Shown piece by piece: positions 42,901 through 56,569 of a DNA stretch of 64,000 nucleotides; positions within the stretch are counted from its first letter, which is position 1; each line of letters opens with the position of its first letter. Under the pieces are notes generated by a model that was not told where the DNA came from, did no database searches, and worked only from the letters and a program-made list of their open reading frames with translations. Made by a program: the position numbers and the translations under genes. The DNA is from Escarpia spicata. Its lineage: Eukaryota > Annelida > Polychaeta > Sabellida > Siboglinidae. The stretch spans positions 17,752,519 to 17,816,518 of the forward strand of contig OZ023208.1 of assembly GCA_963995525.1 (NCBI GenBank), in the 5' to 3' direction.

Positions 42901-45900
42901 CCACATTATTACTGGCTTACATTATTATTCCAAGGTGTACTTTTATTATAATTCCAAGAAATTTCCGCCCTGTACTCTTATTATAAATTCGAGAAATTTC
43001 CACCCTATACTATTATTCCGCCCTATACTTGTATTCTAATTTCAAGAAATTTTCACCCTATACTATGTTATTCCAACCTATATTCTTATTAAAATTCAAA
43101 GGCATGTCCACCCTATACTGTTTTTCCGACCTGTACACTTATTTGGAATGCAATAGTAGTAACGTCTACATGGCTATGATTCATACTATGATACATTAGG
43201 AGTGTAGGAATTCGGCTATGCTATAGTGACTATAATATAGACCGTTTTGGCACCTTTATCTCTTTGCCTAGCTGAAATGACAAAATTGTTTAGTGCGGGA
43301 AAATTATGTCGATTCGATGGTAAATTTGGTTGCGTTGATAGCGTTTTGAGAAAGAAAGTTTACCAAAGTGGTATTGTTGCCAACGTGACATGTGAATTTT
43401 GGTTAATTCAGCACTTGTTTTACGATACATTTCGACTAAATCTATTATACTCAGATGCGCCAAACTACTTTACTATAGTAATTCACTGGCACTGGAACAA
43501 AATTAATAGGGTGGGTTGACCCGGAGCTGCAACACCACACGATCTCTGCTGTCTTCTTGGACCATGACATCTGGGTGGGGGAAGTGCTGTTAAAAAAAAA
43601 TTCACGATGATGTTCCTAATATTCGAGCTCATCAAAACATCCAATTGCACACTGTTTAGACTCACCAAAAATCGTCAACACAAAAACCACCAACTGCACC
43701 TCCCTTGAGATTCAGCAAAAAAACCTCAAACTGCACCCCTGTTGAGACTCACAAAAATGTACAAAAAAAGATATTGGGAGGCTCAAATTCACTGTGATAA
43801 CAGCTCAAGTGCCATTATGCAGGAGAGGCTGTAAAATTCTGCAGAGAGAGGAAGTCAAACCATTATTGGGTCTCATCTTGATAAGTAAAGAAATTGAGGG
43901 ACAAACCCTAATCATAGAGCTTTGGAACAACATGAATCTACTGTGAGCAGATCAGGTTCAAAGCAATTATACAAATTACTAAAAACTGTAAAATACACAC
44001 AAACACAGTTTGGATTGGAAAACAACTAATATATTTAGAATTTGTAACAAACATGTTTTTTTTTATAACAACATGACATTTTTTTTATACAACAGTCAAT
44101 AAAAAATCATTCTAATTTTCTTCTGCACTGGGCTAGTGTTGGATGTTGTTCCCAGTTTCAAATCAAGCACAGCTACTTCCCCCAAGCAGAACTCTTGCCT
44201 CAATGGGTGGTTGGGGTACACTCCCACCACACTCCCCCACCCACGCTTTCTCATGCAGTTAGACTAATACTGCTTTCAGTCTAGCAAGTCTTTCTCCATA
44301 CCGTCTGGGAGTTGTTTATTTGGGTGTGCAGAGGTGGGAGGAATTGTACTCAGTAACCATGTGTAGCTGTTGACAAATGTTTAGTAAAGATTACAATCTT
44401 CATGCATGCACACTGTTCATATTTTATTATTGTCCCAACTGCAACACGTCAATTCCATTCAAAAAGTCACATTTGTTGGCATCGGTCACAGCTTTAATGG
44501 GTAGGTCGTTAATGCAATCATGATTGTAATCTTAGAAGTAATCGTACTCATACATTTTAACAATAATCAATAAGTCACTTTTATGATGTCATCACACCTG
44601 GTGGTGTGCATGCAGTTCTTAGGTGCAAAAACATCAAGATAGCTGTTTACAAAATGGTGCAACTAATGTGGCTAGGACCAGAAGGCAGTCGAATGATGTT
44701 GGCTAATGCGCTCACGTGTAATGGATGAATTGGAGGCTTTTTACTTTTTATTTTTTTGTTTGGTTAATTACTATTTGCTCAAAGTATTTACACCCAGGTG
44801 TATTGTGGAAGCCAGGGTTGGCCCTAGTTGAACAATAAGCCTGTTGTCAGTTGCTGTTTATGTGACATCCACTTACAAGACATGTGGTAAGAGGCTTGAG
44901 TGAAAAAAGTAATAGGTCTGGAGCTGTCTACTGAACAAGGTCTCGTTGACAGCATTATGGCAGTCTGTGTTAAGGCTACTTAAAGTAGGACTGTCCTTTT
45001 ACGTAATGTTCTCAATAGTTAGCACTAGAATAAATATGCTGAGTGTGTACTGCCACCAAATTGTGTATTTAAAAATAACTAGCCAGAAACATGGTTTGCA
45101 GTTTGAAAGTTGTGCCCGTTAAATGTTCAAATTGTAAACAAAACATTCAGGTTGTAAACATAAATTATTGACAGTTAGTGTGGAGGCAGCCATACCTACC
45201 GAACTATACTTTTGAAGTTTGATGGTTCTCAGACTCCTTACTACAGATTGGAATCAAACTGATTTGGCAAACGTCCTACTGATTCTAGGTAATGGAACGG
45301 ACAATATCATATATAAGAGGCAGGCTGAGAAAAATGCAGATATATTTTAGCCGTCTTATTCGCATTTCACTTAATTTCATGTGACCTTTCAAAACAAAAA
45401 ACTTATTTTTCTATTACCTTTCCTGTGACTTTATTTCTGTCCAGCCTATGGGAGACGTGTCACTTTCAACATTCGATAATTTATGTAAGAGCTTCCCACT
45501 GTTTCCTACATAAAAAACTTTCAAGCTTTTTGGATATTTTTATTGTGTTTTGCTGTGTCAATACTGTTCAGTACGAATATATGTGAGCTTACTGACCTGC
45601 CACAGCAAAATGGGTAGTACCCAATGCAAGGCGCAGAATTGTGAAATGGAATTACCAGCATGTACCTTTTTTGATTCCACAGATCGTGCTTTAAAATGAT
45701 ATCTCATTTGTTGAAATATTTTCAGTAGTCTTTGATTTGTTGCAAAAATTAAAGAAAACTTTTTTTTGTAATTTTTGGAGAAATTTTATAATTTTGACTT
45801 AATTTATATTGCATATTGTTTTTTAATATATATGGGTTTGATAATGCGTGTTACTTTGGGATTGTTTGTTAAAGAAAATAAACTGTACATTTAAATATTA

Positions 45901-48900
45901 GTTCATAAGTTATCAATGCATTTCTGCCAAAATCACGAAATTGGTGGAACAAGATCTAGACCGCTATTTTTGCCTTGTGTGCAGAATAAGCATAATAACC
46001 GACTTAATACCCGGTTCGCTGTGGCACGTATATCATTTTTAAATGCCAAATATTGACAGGAATCCTATTACAGTAGAAGCCGAAACAGTTAGTCAATAAC
46101 TCGGCAATAACAATGGTTATAACGAGAATATGTGTCTACAGACAAGTAAGTGATATCAGCATGTCTGTCTTGCTGCAGTAGCTCTGTCCAATGGAGGCAT
46201 ATCTGGTGACGAGAGGGATCAGATGTCTTTGGTGACAACTCGGTTCAATGTTCCTTTATTGTTTGGAGCATGAAGCTCTTAATCTGTGGCCTTGTGGACT
46301 GGCATGCAGTGGCCATGCAGTGTTCACATACTGCATGCCCTGCTGCACTGTGGCTAGGCCTGCCATGAGTAAACAGTCTACATACAGTGACACTTATATT
46401 ACGCATATATTTATTAGTTCATTAACCTCTGTGTAAACTGTAATTGATTCTGAACTCCCTATAGACATTATCACGTAGTTGACACATATCCCCGTATAGC
46501 TGATTACGAAACCATCACAGTTCCTCTATTTTCTTCTATTTTCTTCTTCCAGTAAACGCCCACAATCAGTAGGTCGAGTACTCGGGCATTGGCAATTTAG
46601 AGAATGAGATCCCAGCTCAGTGAGTCCACGACAGGTTTTATACCATTTCCCTGCATGGGATCTTTTACTGCCCCTGGCGTAGACACCAGATAGAAGGGAC
46701 CAATTGTTATAGCGTTTCTTCCGAGAGACATAGGCAACGTAAGATGAATCAAATTTCCCAAGTTTCGACACAGCGGTCGAACCAGTACCACACCACCGCT
46801 CAGTCAGCACCAGGGTTCAAACCCAGACTCCTCCGGGACTAGACGCTCGTCCAGAGCACCTTACAGCGCTCAGAATCTCCATATTGTCTGTCTGTAGTTT
46901 CTTCAGAACCCCCTATTGTTGATTCAGACGCAGCCCCTGGTTGATTCAGATTCCCAGATAACCAAGACGGTAATTACTGAGACAATGCACTGACCTGGTG
47001 TTGAATAGTATTAATTGTGGGAATTAGAGTGAATGCATTTTCCATAAATGTCACACAGTCTAAATGGTTAAGAACGTTACATTAAAGAGAGGTTGTCTGT
47101 TCGTTTTTTCAATAAGAAAATAACAATATACAGTAGTCATAAACTGCTGGAGAGTAGTAGTAGTAAAGGGTTTACTTGATGATGGTGACCATGTCACATG
47201 TTACATCATGATTTTCAGTAGACTATCACCCAATAGGGCCTGTAAGTCTCACGCCTCGTTTTTGATCTGGAGTCATCTGGCGACATCGACTCGATTTACG
47301 TCAGCTTAAATAATAGTGATGTTTTGTTTTTGGCTATAGAGTTTTTCCAAATCGTGTTTTTATTTCCGGTTTCCGACAGATGATCACAGGTTGAAGCAGT
47401 GGGAAAAACTTTGCCGTTAAGAATGTTCATGGTAATCGTGCACCTTGATCGAATTGTTATCACGATTTGACAAGCCATGGTGGCGAATTTGTTGACAATG
47501 ACAACTATGCATTCTTTCGCCCAGTACGACATGTTATTGAACTAATGCATACTTTTGGTGATTGTGTGCATGTAGGCAACTTTTCAGATATAAATGGATA
47601 CCAAACTGTTTTGAAATAACAACTTATCATATTTGTCCATTCGCGGTTTCATATTTTAATATGTACTGGCTCTTGTTACATTAACTAAATATTACTATCT
47701 ATTTCATGTACCGGTAGTCACAAAAATTATTTCGGGATCAAAAACAAATTTCAGTATATGACCACCGGAATCTCGCCCTGTATCGTGATACATTTACAGG
47801 CCCTGTAAGCTCTTGAATCCATGTCCACGGCATCTAGAGTTCACGTACAATAAACAAGTTGCGTGGGATTTAGTGTTTGCAAATAAAACCACTACGTCAT
47901 AATATGTCGCATGATGAAAATGCGTAATGCAAATGTTCTGAATACCTCTCCTGCACAACAACAGCTTAATCTGTGAGTAATCTGTGAACGAACAATAACG
48001 TCCTCATTTAATGACACGGGCTGACACCAGTTTTGACCGACAAGGTGTATAATATGAAGTGTGGTTGGTTTATGTAACATTCACATACAGCCGCTCCTGT
48101 CCAAACTATTGACACTGCCCTTGGCCTGGTTCTGGCTCATGGTAACTGTCACACAGATGTCTCGTGTTGACCCACTGGCTGGGGACAGCTAGTATAGGGC
48201 AAGGACGTGTGTCATTGGCACAAATAATTATATAGCCTGCTTTTTTATTGTAGGTGATATGCTCAGACAGTAGATATTGTATGCTATAGTATACAAATAC
48301 ACTGCAGGTTCTAATGCCTACTTCATGGCTAAGTAGATATATGAATCTTTCTAAACAGATACTAGCTTCAAAATAGATTTAATAAAGAAAACAAACAGTG
48401 GCATACTTAGGGGGGGTTGTCATGGATTCCCCACTGGGTCAACCCCTACCCCTGTTTGGCTATTTAATCTTGTTGCTGTTTAACCTTTAAACCACTAATT
48501 TTAGCATGGAAAATTATAACAGGCAACCAAGCTTTCCCTCCTTTTCTGAGATTATGATTTTGGTCAAATAGAATCGTAAAATCAAATCTTAGATAAATTT
48601 TACTGTACACAAATATTATAAATAGATTTGTGACCATAAATTTTTTTTTTCTTAGTTAAGAAAGATAGAAGGACCAGAGGTCATGAAGTTATATTAGTAA
48701 AGGAGCAGTGTAGATTAGATATAAGAAAGTTTTCATTCTCACAAAGGACTGTAAATGAATGGAACAGATTATCTCCTGATTGTGTTGGTGCTAGTAGCGT
48801 GAATATGTTTTAAAATAAAATCGACACATACCTGAAAAGGGCGGGATACACGTAGATAAAAAGTATTGGACTCTTGATAAGCCAAAAGGCTTCCTTGTCC

Positions 48901-51900
48901 ATCTGCCATCTAGAGTTAATTTTCTGGATGGCAAACTTGTTAAATATGTTTAATTGGATGTCATTATTGCCATTTTGTTCAGCTGGTAGCCTGCTATGGG
49001 TTATGTAATTATTGTTACCCCTTGCCAGCTACTACATAGTCGGAGCTGTAATTAGTTAAACAGTAATTAATTAATAAGTAATTAAACAGATGCAGTTTTG
49101 AAGTAGTGTCAACTGCCAACACAAGTACCATACTATACACAGTGTCACAAACATCAGCACACAATAAATCATGAAGCAAAGATAAAGAGAAATACTGGTC
49201 TTGTGTTTCTGTTTTAGTAAGTAGCCAATTAATCTACTGTTGTGAGTGTCGGGCACAACACTGACATGGACGGTTTTTGTAGTGTGCCTCACATTGCGAG
49301 GCATTTTGCACAAGGTAATCACGTGTATGGATCATTATGAGGTCTCCCTGGAGGCACACTTGCACTCGTGGCAAGTGAACATCTTCAGTTGCTACACAGT
49401 TTGTTTCTAATTTTTTGACCAGAAGTTTTATACAGTTTACTGCCTATTGATGTTGTTATAGATTAATTGACCCATCTCTCATGACGTGTTGCCTCGCAAA
49501 ATCTCCATCAAGCCAACCAAAAACCGGATGAACGCGTGGCGTGTACATCTATACGATCGTATGTTTTGTCAAAATTCTGGCCACAAAAGTTTTCCTTTAT
49601 TACAAAAGCATAAGGCACATTTTTTTGAAGTTGCAACTGTTTGCAGGAATGTTTGATTGATGAGATGTCACGTAGCAATAGTAATGTCATTCACGTACCG
49701 TTATCAAAATGTGTTGCTAAGGTAAGATTTGACGGTCACGTGCAACATTTTTATTGTGAAGTACGCAAACTACGACGTACTGGATACATCCCGTGTGGAA
49801 TGTTTTTGTTTTGCAGTTACACATGAGTTGATGTCACTGTCTCTAGATAGTACTTGTTGGTAGATGCTAGAGTTGTGTACTGTATGGTTCTATATGGTAC
49901 ACGATATGTACCGTATATTTTATACGGTATATTGTACAGTATACCTTTTTTGTTATATAAAAAAATCTGTGATCATCCACGACGACAAAATCGATGGTTT
50001 GAAACATAATTAACTTCACAAATGAAAAATCCGTTTTGCATAGAAGACATTCAAACAAAATGAAGGACGAATTGTAGGTATATGGCATCGTTCCATTCAG
50101 TTTGAAGCCCATTCATTGTTTGGTTGTCCGCTAGTTGCAAAGACATGCGCAGCAGGCCTTGTCTTGGATTTTCTGAAAAACCGGTATACTGTACACAACA
50201 CTAGAAAACACAACATTGGTGTGTTTCAGGGTTGACATGCACACATGTGAGCCGGCAGTCATCAAGGACCATCGCAACCTCTTCAGGGTCCACAGCAGCA
50301 GCTTCATGGCCAGCAAGGCCATCGACTGGCTTATCACCACCGGCCAGGCTCCCGACCGAAACACCGGGGTTGTCATCTTCAACATCTTACTGCAGAACGA
50401 CGTCCTTCATCATGGTATGTGTCTAGGAGTGAACTAGTATATGGGGCCCATTTCACTAACTTCATGAGCTTATAACTTTATAAGCTGGATTTTGCTCTAA
50501 AATTGCTTTTGCTCCTTAACCGTGATCTTGTGTACTGAAAACTGACGCCACCAGGACACTTTTTGTTTGTGTATAACATAAATGTAGTTCTTGTTATGTG
50601 GTGGTGGCAGTTTTTTGTTTTGAAAAACTTCAAATTTTCCAACTGAATCCCCTTAAAGGCTGTATCCTGGGATAAACTGTGCTCTGTGCTGTGTTCCATA
50701 ACAACAAATGATGTATGCACTTTCAAGTGATGCTATTGAAAATATGTTTATGAATCGCACAAGAGCATACAATATAAAAAGAACCTCTAAATTTGCCATC
50801 TTACGGGAACTGCCGAGTGACAGCGGCGTGAGACTGTGTGACATCACTAGTGGAACACAGCCGCCAGCCTGGAAGGCTGAGAGTGGTGTCTCTTCTGTTA
50901 CAGAGGCCGAAGCATATGATGATCAAATATATTTTGGAGACAGTGATGATGACGGTTGAGAGGTTAATGTTGTTTCTGCTGATGTAAGATTGCCTGGTGT
51001 CAGTGCGGTGCTATACAGGCCGAGGCATGAACCTGTTGAGACAGTCCAGCAACTGATGGCCGGCTGTTGACTTTGTTGTGGTGAAAGTGATGTTATTCAC
51101 CATGTGCATATCAAGAATCCTGTCTTTTACACACAAAATGTTCCATTTTTGTTCCAAATTGGGTCTTTTAGGAAGAGGCACCACATTTCCAGTCAAACTC
51201 GACTTGTCACTGTTTCTCACAACACATATCTTCATCAATTATACATGTCATTGATAAAAGAGCTGAAATATAAGTATAATGAAATAAAATTTAGCCGCGT
51301 AGGCCATGTGACTGTGTGTAGGCCGTTCCACTAGTGACGTCACAAATCTGCGCCTTTGGACATTTCTGGAAAACAACATTTCCAGGTTTGCATTATGACT
51401 GGTCACTGTTTAAGACAAATTTTATTAATGTTTTGACAAACGTGGCATCGGATTTTTGATAACATTGAATATCACACATGTACAAGTATATTTACGTAGT
51501 TCTCTGGAAAAAAACATTTGGACAAACTATGGCCTTTAAAAATTGAGTATTTTCCTTAAATAGGCTCTTTATCTTGGCGAAACATTCTCCAGCTAGAAAC
51601 TTTGACAACAGACATTTTGACTACCATTTCACATACCATAATTTTTTTAATCATAACAAAAACATCCTGAAGCAGTCTGAGAGGCTTTTTAAACATTATT
51701 TTCAGGAATGCAATACAAACACAATCAGCGTAGTACTCCTACACATTTATTGTTCATTACATTGCTGATCATCCGTGTGCAATAAAGAGGAATGGTGACA
51801 TTTCTGTTGACGAATGTCAGTTAAATCAAAATGTCATATTTAACCAGTCACTGTACTTGAACGTCAAGTTAGAAGTAAATTGGATTTTCTTACTACACTT

Positions 51901-54900
51901 GAGAGGACTTAGCTGCAGAAACGCTAGGTATTCGACAGTTCTTTCAGCCGCTTCATGAGTCATTGTTTGCAGTGAACGACACGGAATCGTTCAAGGATGA
52001 CGTGTGTCTCTACCGCTTCCGACAAGATGACAACACGTTCCCGTGGCACAATGACATGAAGATCTTCCGGGAAGGAAAATGTCTCTACAGCAGGTAAATC
52101 TCACATGGACAGACCCGTGTCATCTTGACATGTGTTTTGCTGACAAGTGCCACTTTGACAGGTGTCACTTTTTGATAGGTGTCACATTGACAGACTTGTG
52201 TCACCTTGACATGTCTTGTTGTCAGGTGTCACCTTGACATTTGTCACTTTTTGATAGGTGTCACTTTGACAGACTTGTGTCACATTGAGAGTTGACATGT
52301 GTTTTGCTAACATATTTCATGTTCACAGGTGTCACTTCCTGATGTGTCACATTACTGTAACAAACTTATGTCACCGTGACATGTGTTTTGTTGACAGATG
52401 TCACATTGACAGGTGTCACTTTTTAATAGGTGTCACATCAACAGACTTGTGTCACCTTGATGTGTGTTTTGTTGACAGGTGTCACATTGATAGGTGTCAA
52501 TTTTTATGCTACTTTGACAGTTGATAAATAAATATGCAGAGCTGTAACAAGTACATTTATTTTGTACTTGAGTAAAAGTACAAGTAACTCTGGAAAAAGC
52601 TACTCAAGTAAAAGTACTTTTTGAAAAATGTACTTGAAGTAAAAGTAAACAAATGTACTTGAAGTAAATACAAAAGTACTTTTCTATTTAAAAAAAATTG
52701 GACATGGTCACCAGCTGCAAACAAACAAGTAAATTCAGTAGTATGCAAAACAAACACTGTATCGAACAGGACAGGATCCTCAGCCGGATACAGTGACAGG
52801 CTGGCTCCTCAAACAGATGCCTTGGTGAGCTTGAGCTGGTTCTCAAATTCGACATCACCTGTGCAGGCTCTCAGGGGCTTAAAAATAAGCCCTGCAGCAC
52901 TAAACAACCTCTCGCAGGCTGCACTCGCAGGCAGATGAGTGTTCAGCTCAATGAAAAGGTCTCTCAAGCTTAGTCACGTGGCAAGGGATGACAGCTCGAC
53001 ACACAGGGTAGTAAGATATTGGTCGAACTGGCAGGCTGATGGTTTCGTCCGCTTGTTCCTGCCAAAGAACTGCTCGTCGTCAGTGTCAGTTGTGTCAGGT
53101 CCCACTGATTGAAGTTCGAAGATGATGTCTTGTACGCAGTCGCCGAACAGATCTGGTATATCGGCGCACACCACAAACAGATCAACTTAATAGTAGCCCA
53201 GTGAACTGACTTAATCTCAAACATACTGGATAAGTATGGCCATGGATGCTGCAAGTGATTGTTTTTGGCTGATCCTTCCATGATAAATCTTTGAACGCGA
53301 ACAACCTCATATAATCTTGGCAATGTTCACGCCACCTGGTGATCATGCCTGGTAATGGCAATGATAGGCCAATCAAAAAAGACTACCAGTTGTTGCTCCA
53401 GCTGATATCTATTAATAGATATCTGCTGGCGGAAACCAGTTCCGGGCTTCACGCATTATCGTTCATTACTAATATTTTTGGAGCACCAAGTTTTGAATTA
53501 TGGATACTTCGTTACATTTATGAAAAGTACACACATTTGTACTTCGTTACAAGTAAAAGTACTCCTAAAAAATGTACTTTGTAAACTTTTCTACTCAAGT
53601 ACAGTAACAAAGTACGTGTACTTCGTTACGTCCCAGCTCTGTAAATATGACGTATTATCCAGGTGATCGGTGAGGTTTGACTGTACGGCGTGCGTGTTGT
53701 AGACTGGTGGAGACAGGGACGTGTCTGAAGCACAGTCGTCGCGTGGACGGCCACATCTACAGGGACATGTTCCGCGGCTGTGACCTTGTCACTTGGATGA
53801 TGGACAACCAGAAGGCTGCCTCGAGACAGGAGGCGGTCAGACAGGCTAGGACACTGCTCGAGAACCACATCATCAGACACGGTCAGTGGTGCCAGGGCGC
53901 ATGGTAGTTGGACAGTCGCTGGGGTGATTTATTACGTGCGTAGACAATCCAGTATGATGTTGTTTTATCTGTGATGCGATGACCACAATTAGGAAGTTAT
54001 GGAATTATGCATTTGGTAAATTAGGTATATCGTTATTTTGTTTTAGAAACCGCTTTTAATTTTGTTTTATCAACGCTGCACACAAATTTCCCTTTATGGG
54101 ACAATAAAGTATTATTGGAAATGTGTTGTACTGGTATGAGGAAACCCATCAACCAGTAGAAATTACTTTTGTTAAGGGGATATATCATAAATGTTATTGG
54201 ACAAGGAGTGGTAGTTGACTACACTACCCCTGGCTGACATCATACACAATGTACAGAAGTCCGATGAATCAGTTGGTCTTCATCCTAGTTCATCCTACTC
54301 TATGTGTCCTATGCGCCCCATATCATTTACTCTTGTTTTTACTCAGTCATAGCCATTATATTATCCCCTGCTTAGAAGATCTAAAGTTGTGACACTTACA
54401 TATGTGTGTATGCAGGAGTGTGTGCAAGTATTTATGTGTATTGGATGATTACAAGACTTAAATCCTCCAATTCACCCGGCTGTATAACTATAACACTATA
54501 GTCTGTTGTGGAATGTTGTAATTCACTTGTGTGTCCACATTCAGTGCGTAGCTGAATACTTCTTGTCAGGCTGTCACCTCAGCAAAATGGAGTGATGCAT
54601 CATCAACAGTTCACTTTTGTTTGCAGTGACAGACAAACATCACTTCAAAGACGATGTCCTCTTCTACCAGTTCAAGATGGACATGTCTCGGAAGCGGGTT
54701 CCGCTGGACCTTGTCCAGCAACCATCTGACCAATTAACCGGGAGTCCTATGACAGAGGGCGGGGTCAAGGCGAGTCTGAGTGGGGCCCAGGACATCCCTT
54801 ACGGGGGTCATCGCCCTGAGAGAACAGGTACCAGTTCGTTGCAGGCCCTTAGCCAGAAATTATTTTTGCCAGTCTTGATTTTAAAAGTCTTATCCAAACT

Positions 54901-56386
54901 GTGCCGTTTGGTGCGCAAACGGCGTGCGTGGAAGCCATTCACGTCAATCACAGTTATTATTGGCCAGTTTAGTTTTTTAATAACAAACCTGCATCATTTG
55001 GGCCATTTATTAAATTAATGCCGATCCATTTGATTTGTTTAACTACCTGTTGTGCTAATGATAGTCATTAATGTGGGTGTTTATACTTGAAACTATTAGT
55101 TAGTTAATCTAGTGGCCAGTTGGTCCCCTCTAAATTCCACCAGTCTATTCAGTTGTAATTACCCATCTGCCAGTCTTGAAGACGGGCATATGGGTCTCTG
55201 AGGCTAAACCTCTGGCTCGTTGTGATGCTACAGTAATAATCACACAAAAAAGCACACTATCTTATATAGTAGTATCCAGTCCTTATGACTGTTCAAAGCG
55301 CTTAACACTTTACTCCCTAGCAGACCTGTTCAGTTGAACACTATCTCGACTTCCCTCTGAAGCATTCAGCCATGCTGCAATTAATGTGTGAAGATTCGTA
55401 CACAAATATCCACCACTGTCTATGGCCAAACATTTAGTCATAGAGCTGAGTGAAATGGAGCATTGTAGAGTGAACGAACTTGTACAAGGTTCAACACAGC
55501 TGCACAGGATTCGAACCCGGATTCTCTTGGTTGAGAATCTGATGCTCTGTTCACTGCACCACCCACTCCACACATCTGTCTTCTTTTCTGTTCTTGTCAC
55601 CAAATTATATGTGTCAACATTAATTACCACCTTCAAGGAAAAATATCGCTTATTCCATTGTAATTTTCATTTTTTTACAGTAAAATCGATCGATTTGATA
55701 GTTTTTGCTTTCTTGTAATGTACAATTTTTTTATTTCTATGGTAAAGTCAATCAATCTATTGCACGTGAAGCCACTAAGAGGTCTCGTATCTTGCTTGTG
55801 TATGGTGCCTTTCAATGCATCAGCTGTCCTTGTGGATGAATCTTGAGGGGTATTGGACTGGTTAGATGCAGCATAGCTTCATTTCAGTTGTGATAGTAAC
55901 ACAGATTTAAATTTGGTTGTGGTGTTAATTGATTTTGCTACTTTATCATTGTGCTTATTTTCTGACTGACCATGAAGACAAGACAATATAGTAATGTATG
56001 AAGATGGACACTACATTGCTATGTGTTTGTTTTGGTAGATAACTGTGTGTGTGATGCTGTTTTTACTTTCTCAGAGAGCGGGTACCACAGTGATGCCATT
56101 GAGGTGTCGACGTCGTGTTCCCCGCGCAGTCTTAGTCTGTCTCCAGGCTCGTGTGGACTACATGATGGCCTACACTTCTCTCCAGGCAATGGCAAGTACA
56201 CGCACAAGCATGCATGCACACACACACACACACACACTCACAGACGGTCTACACTTCTCTCCAGGCAATGGCAAGTACACGCACAAGCATGCATGCACAC
56301 ACACACACGCACACACACACACACACACTCACAGACGGTCTACACTTCTCTCCAGGCAATGGCAAGTACACGCACAAGCATGCATG

Positions 56387-56418
<32 letters not shown>

Positions 56419-56486
56419 CACACACACTCACAGACGGTCTACACTTCTCTCCAGGCAATGGCAAGTACACGCACACAAGCATGCAT

Positions 56487-56569
<83 letters not shown>

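Noticed and set aside
50708..50959. 83-codon plus frame with an acidic end in DEPTOR intron 2
   Set aside because: It is antisense to the TTAA-flanked element, which explains the sequence, and it has no matching splice phase with DEPTOR exons.
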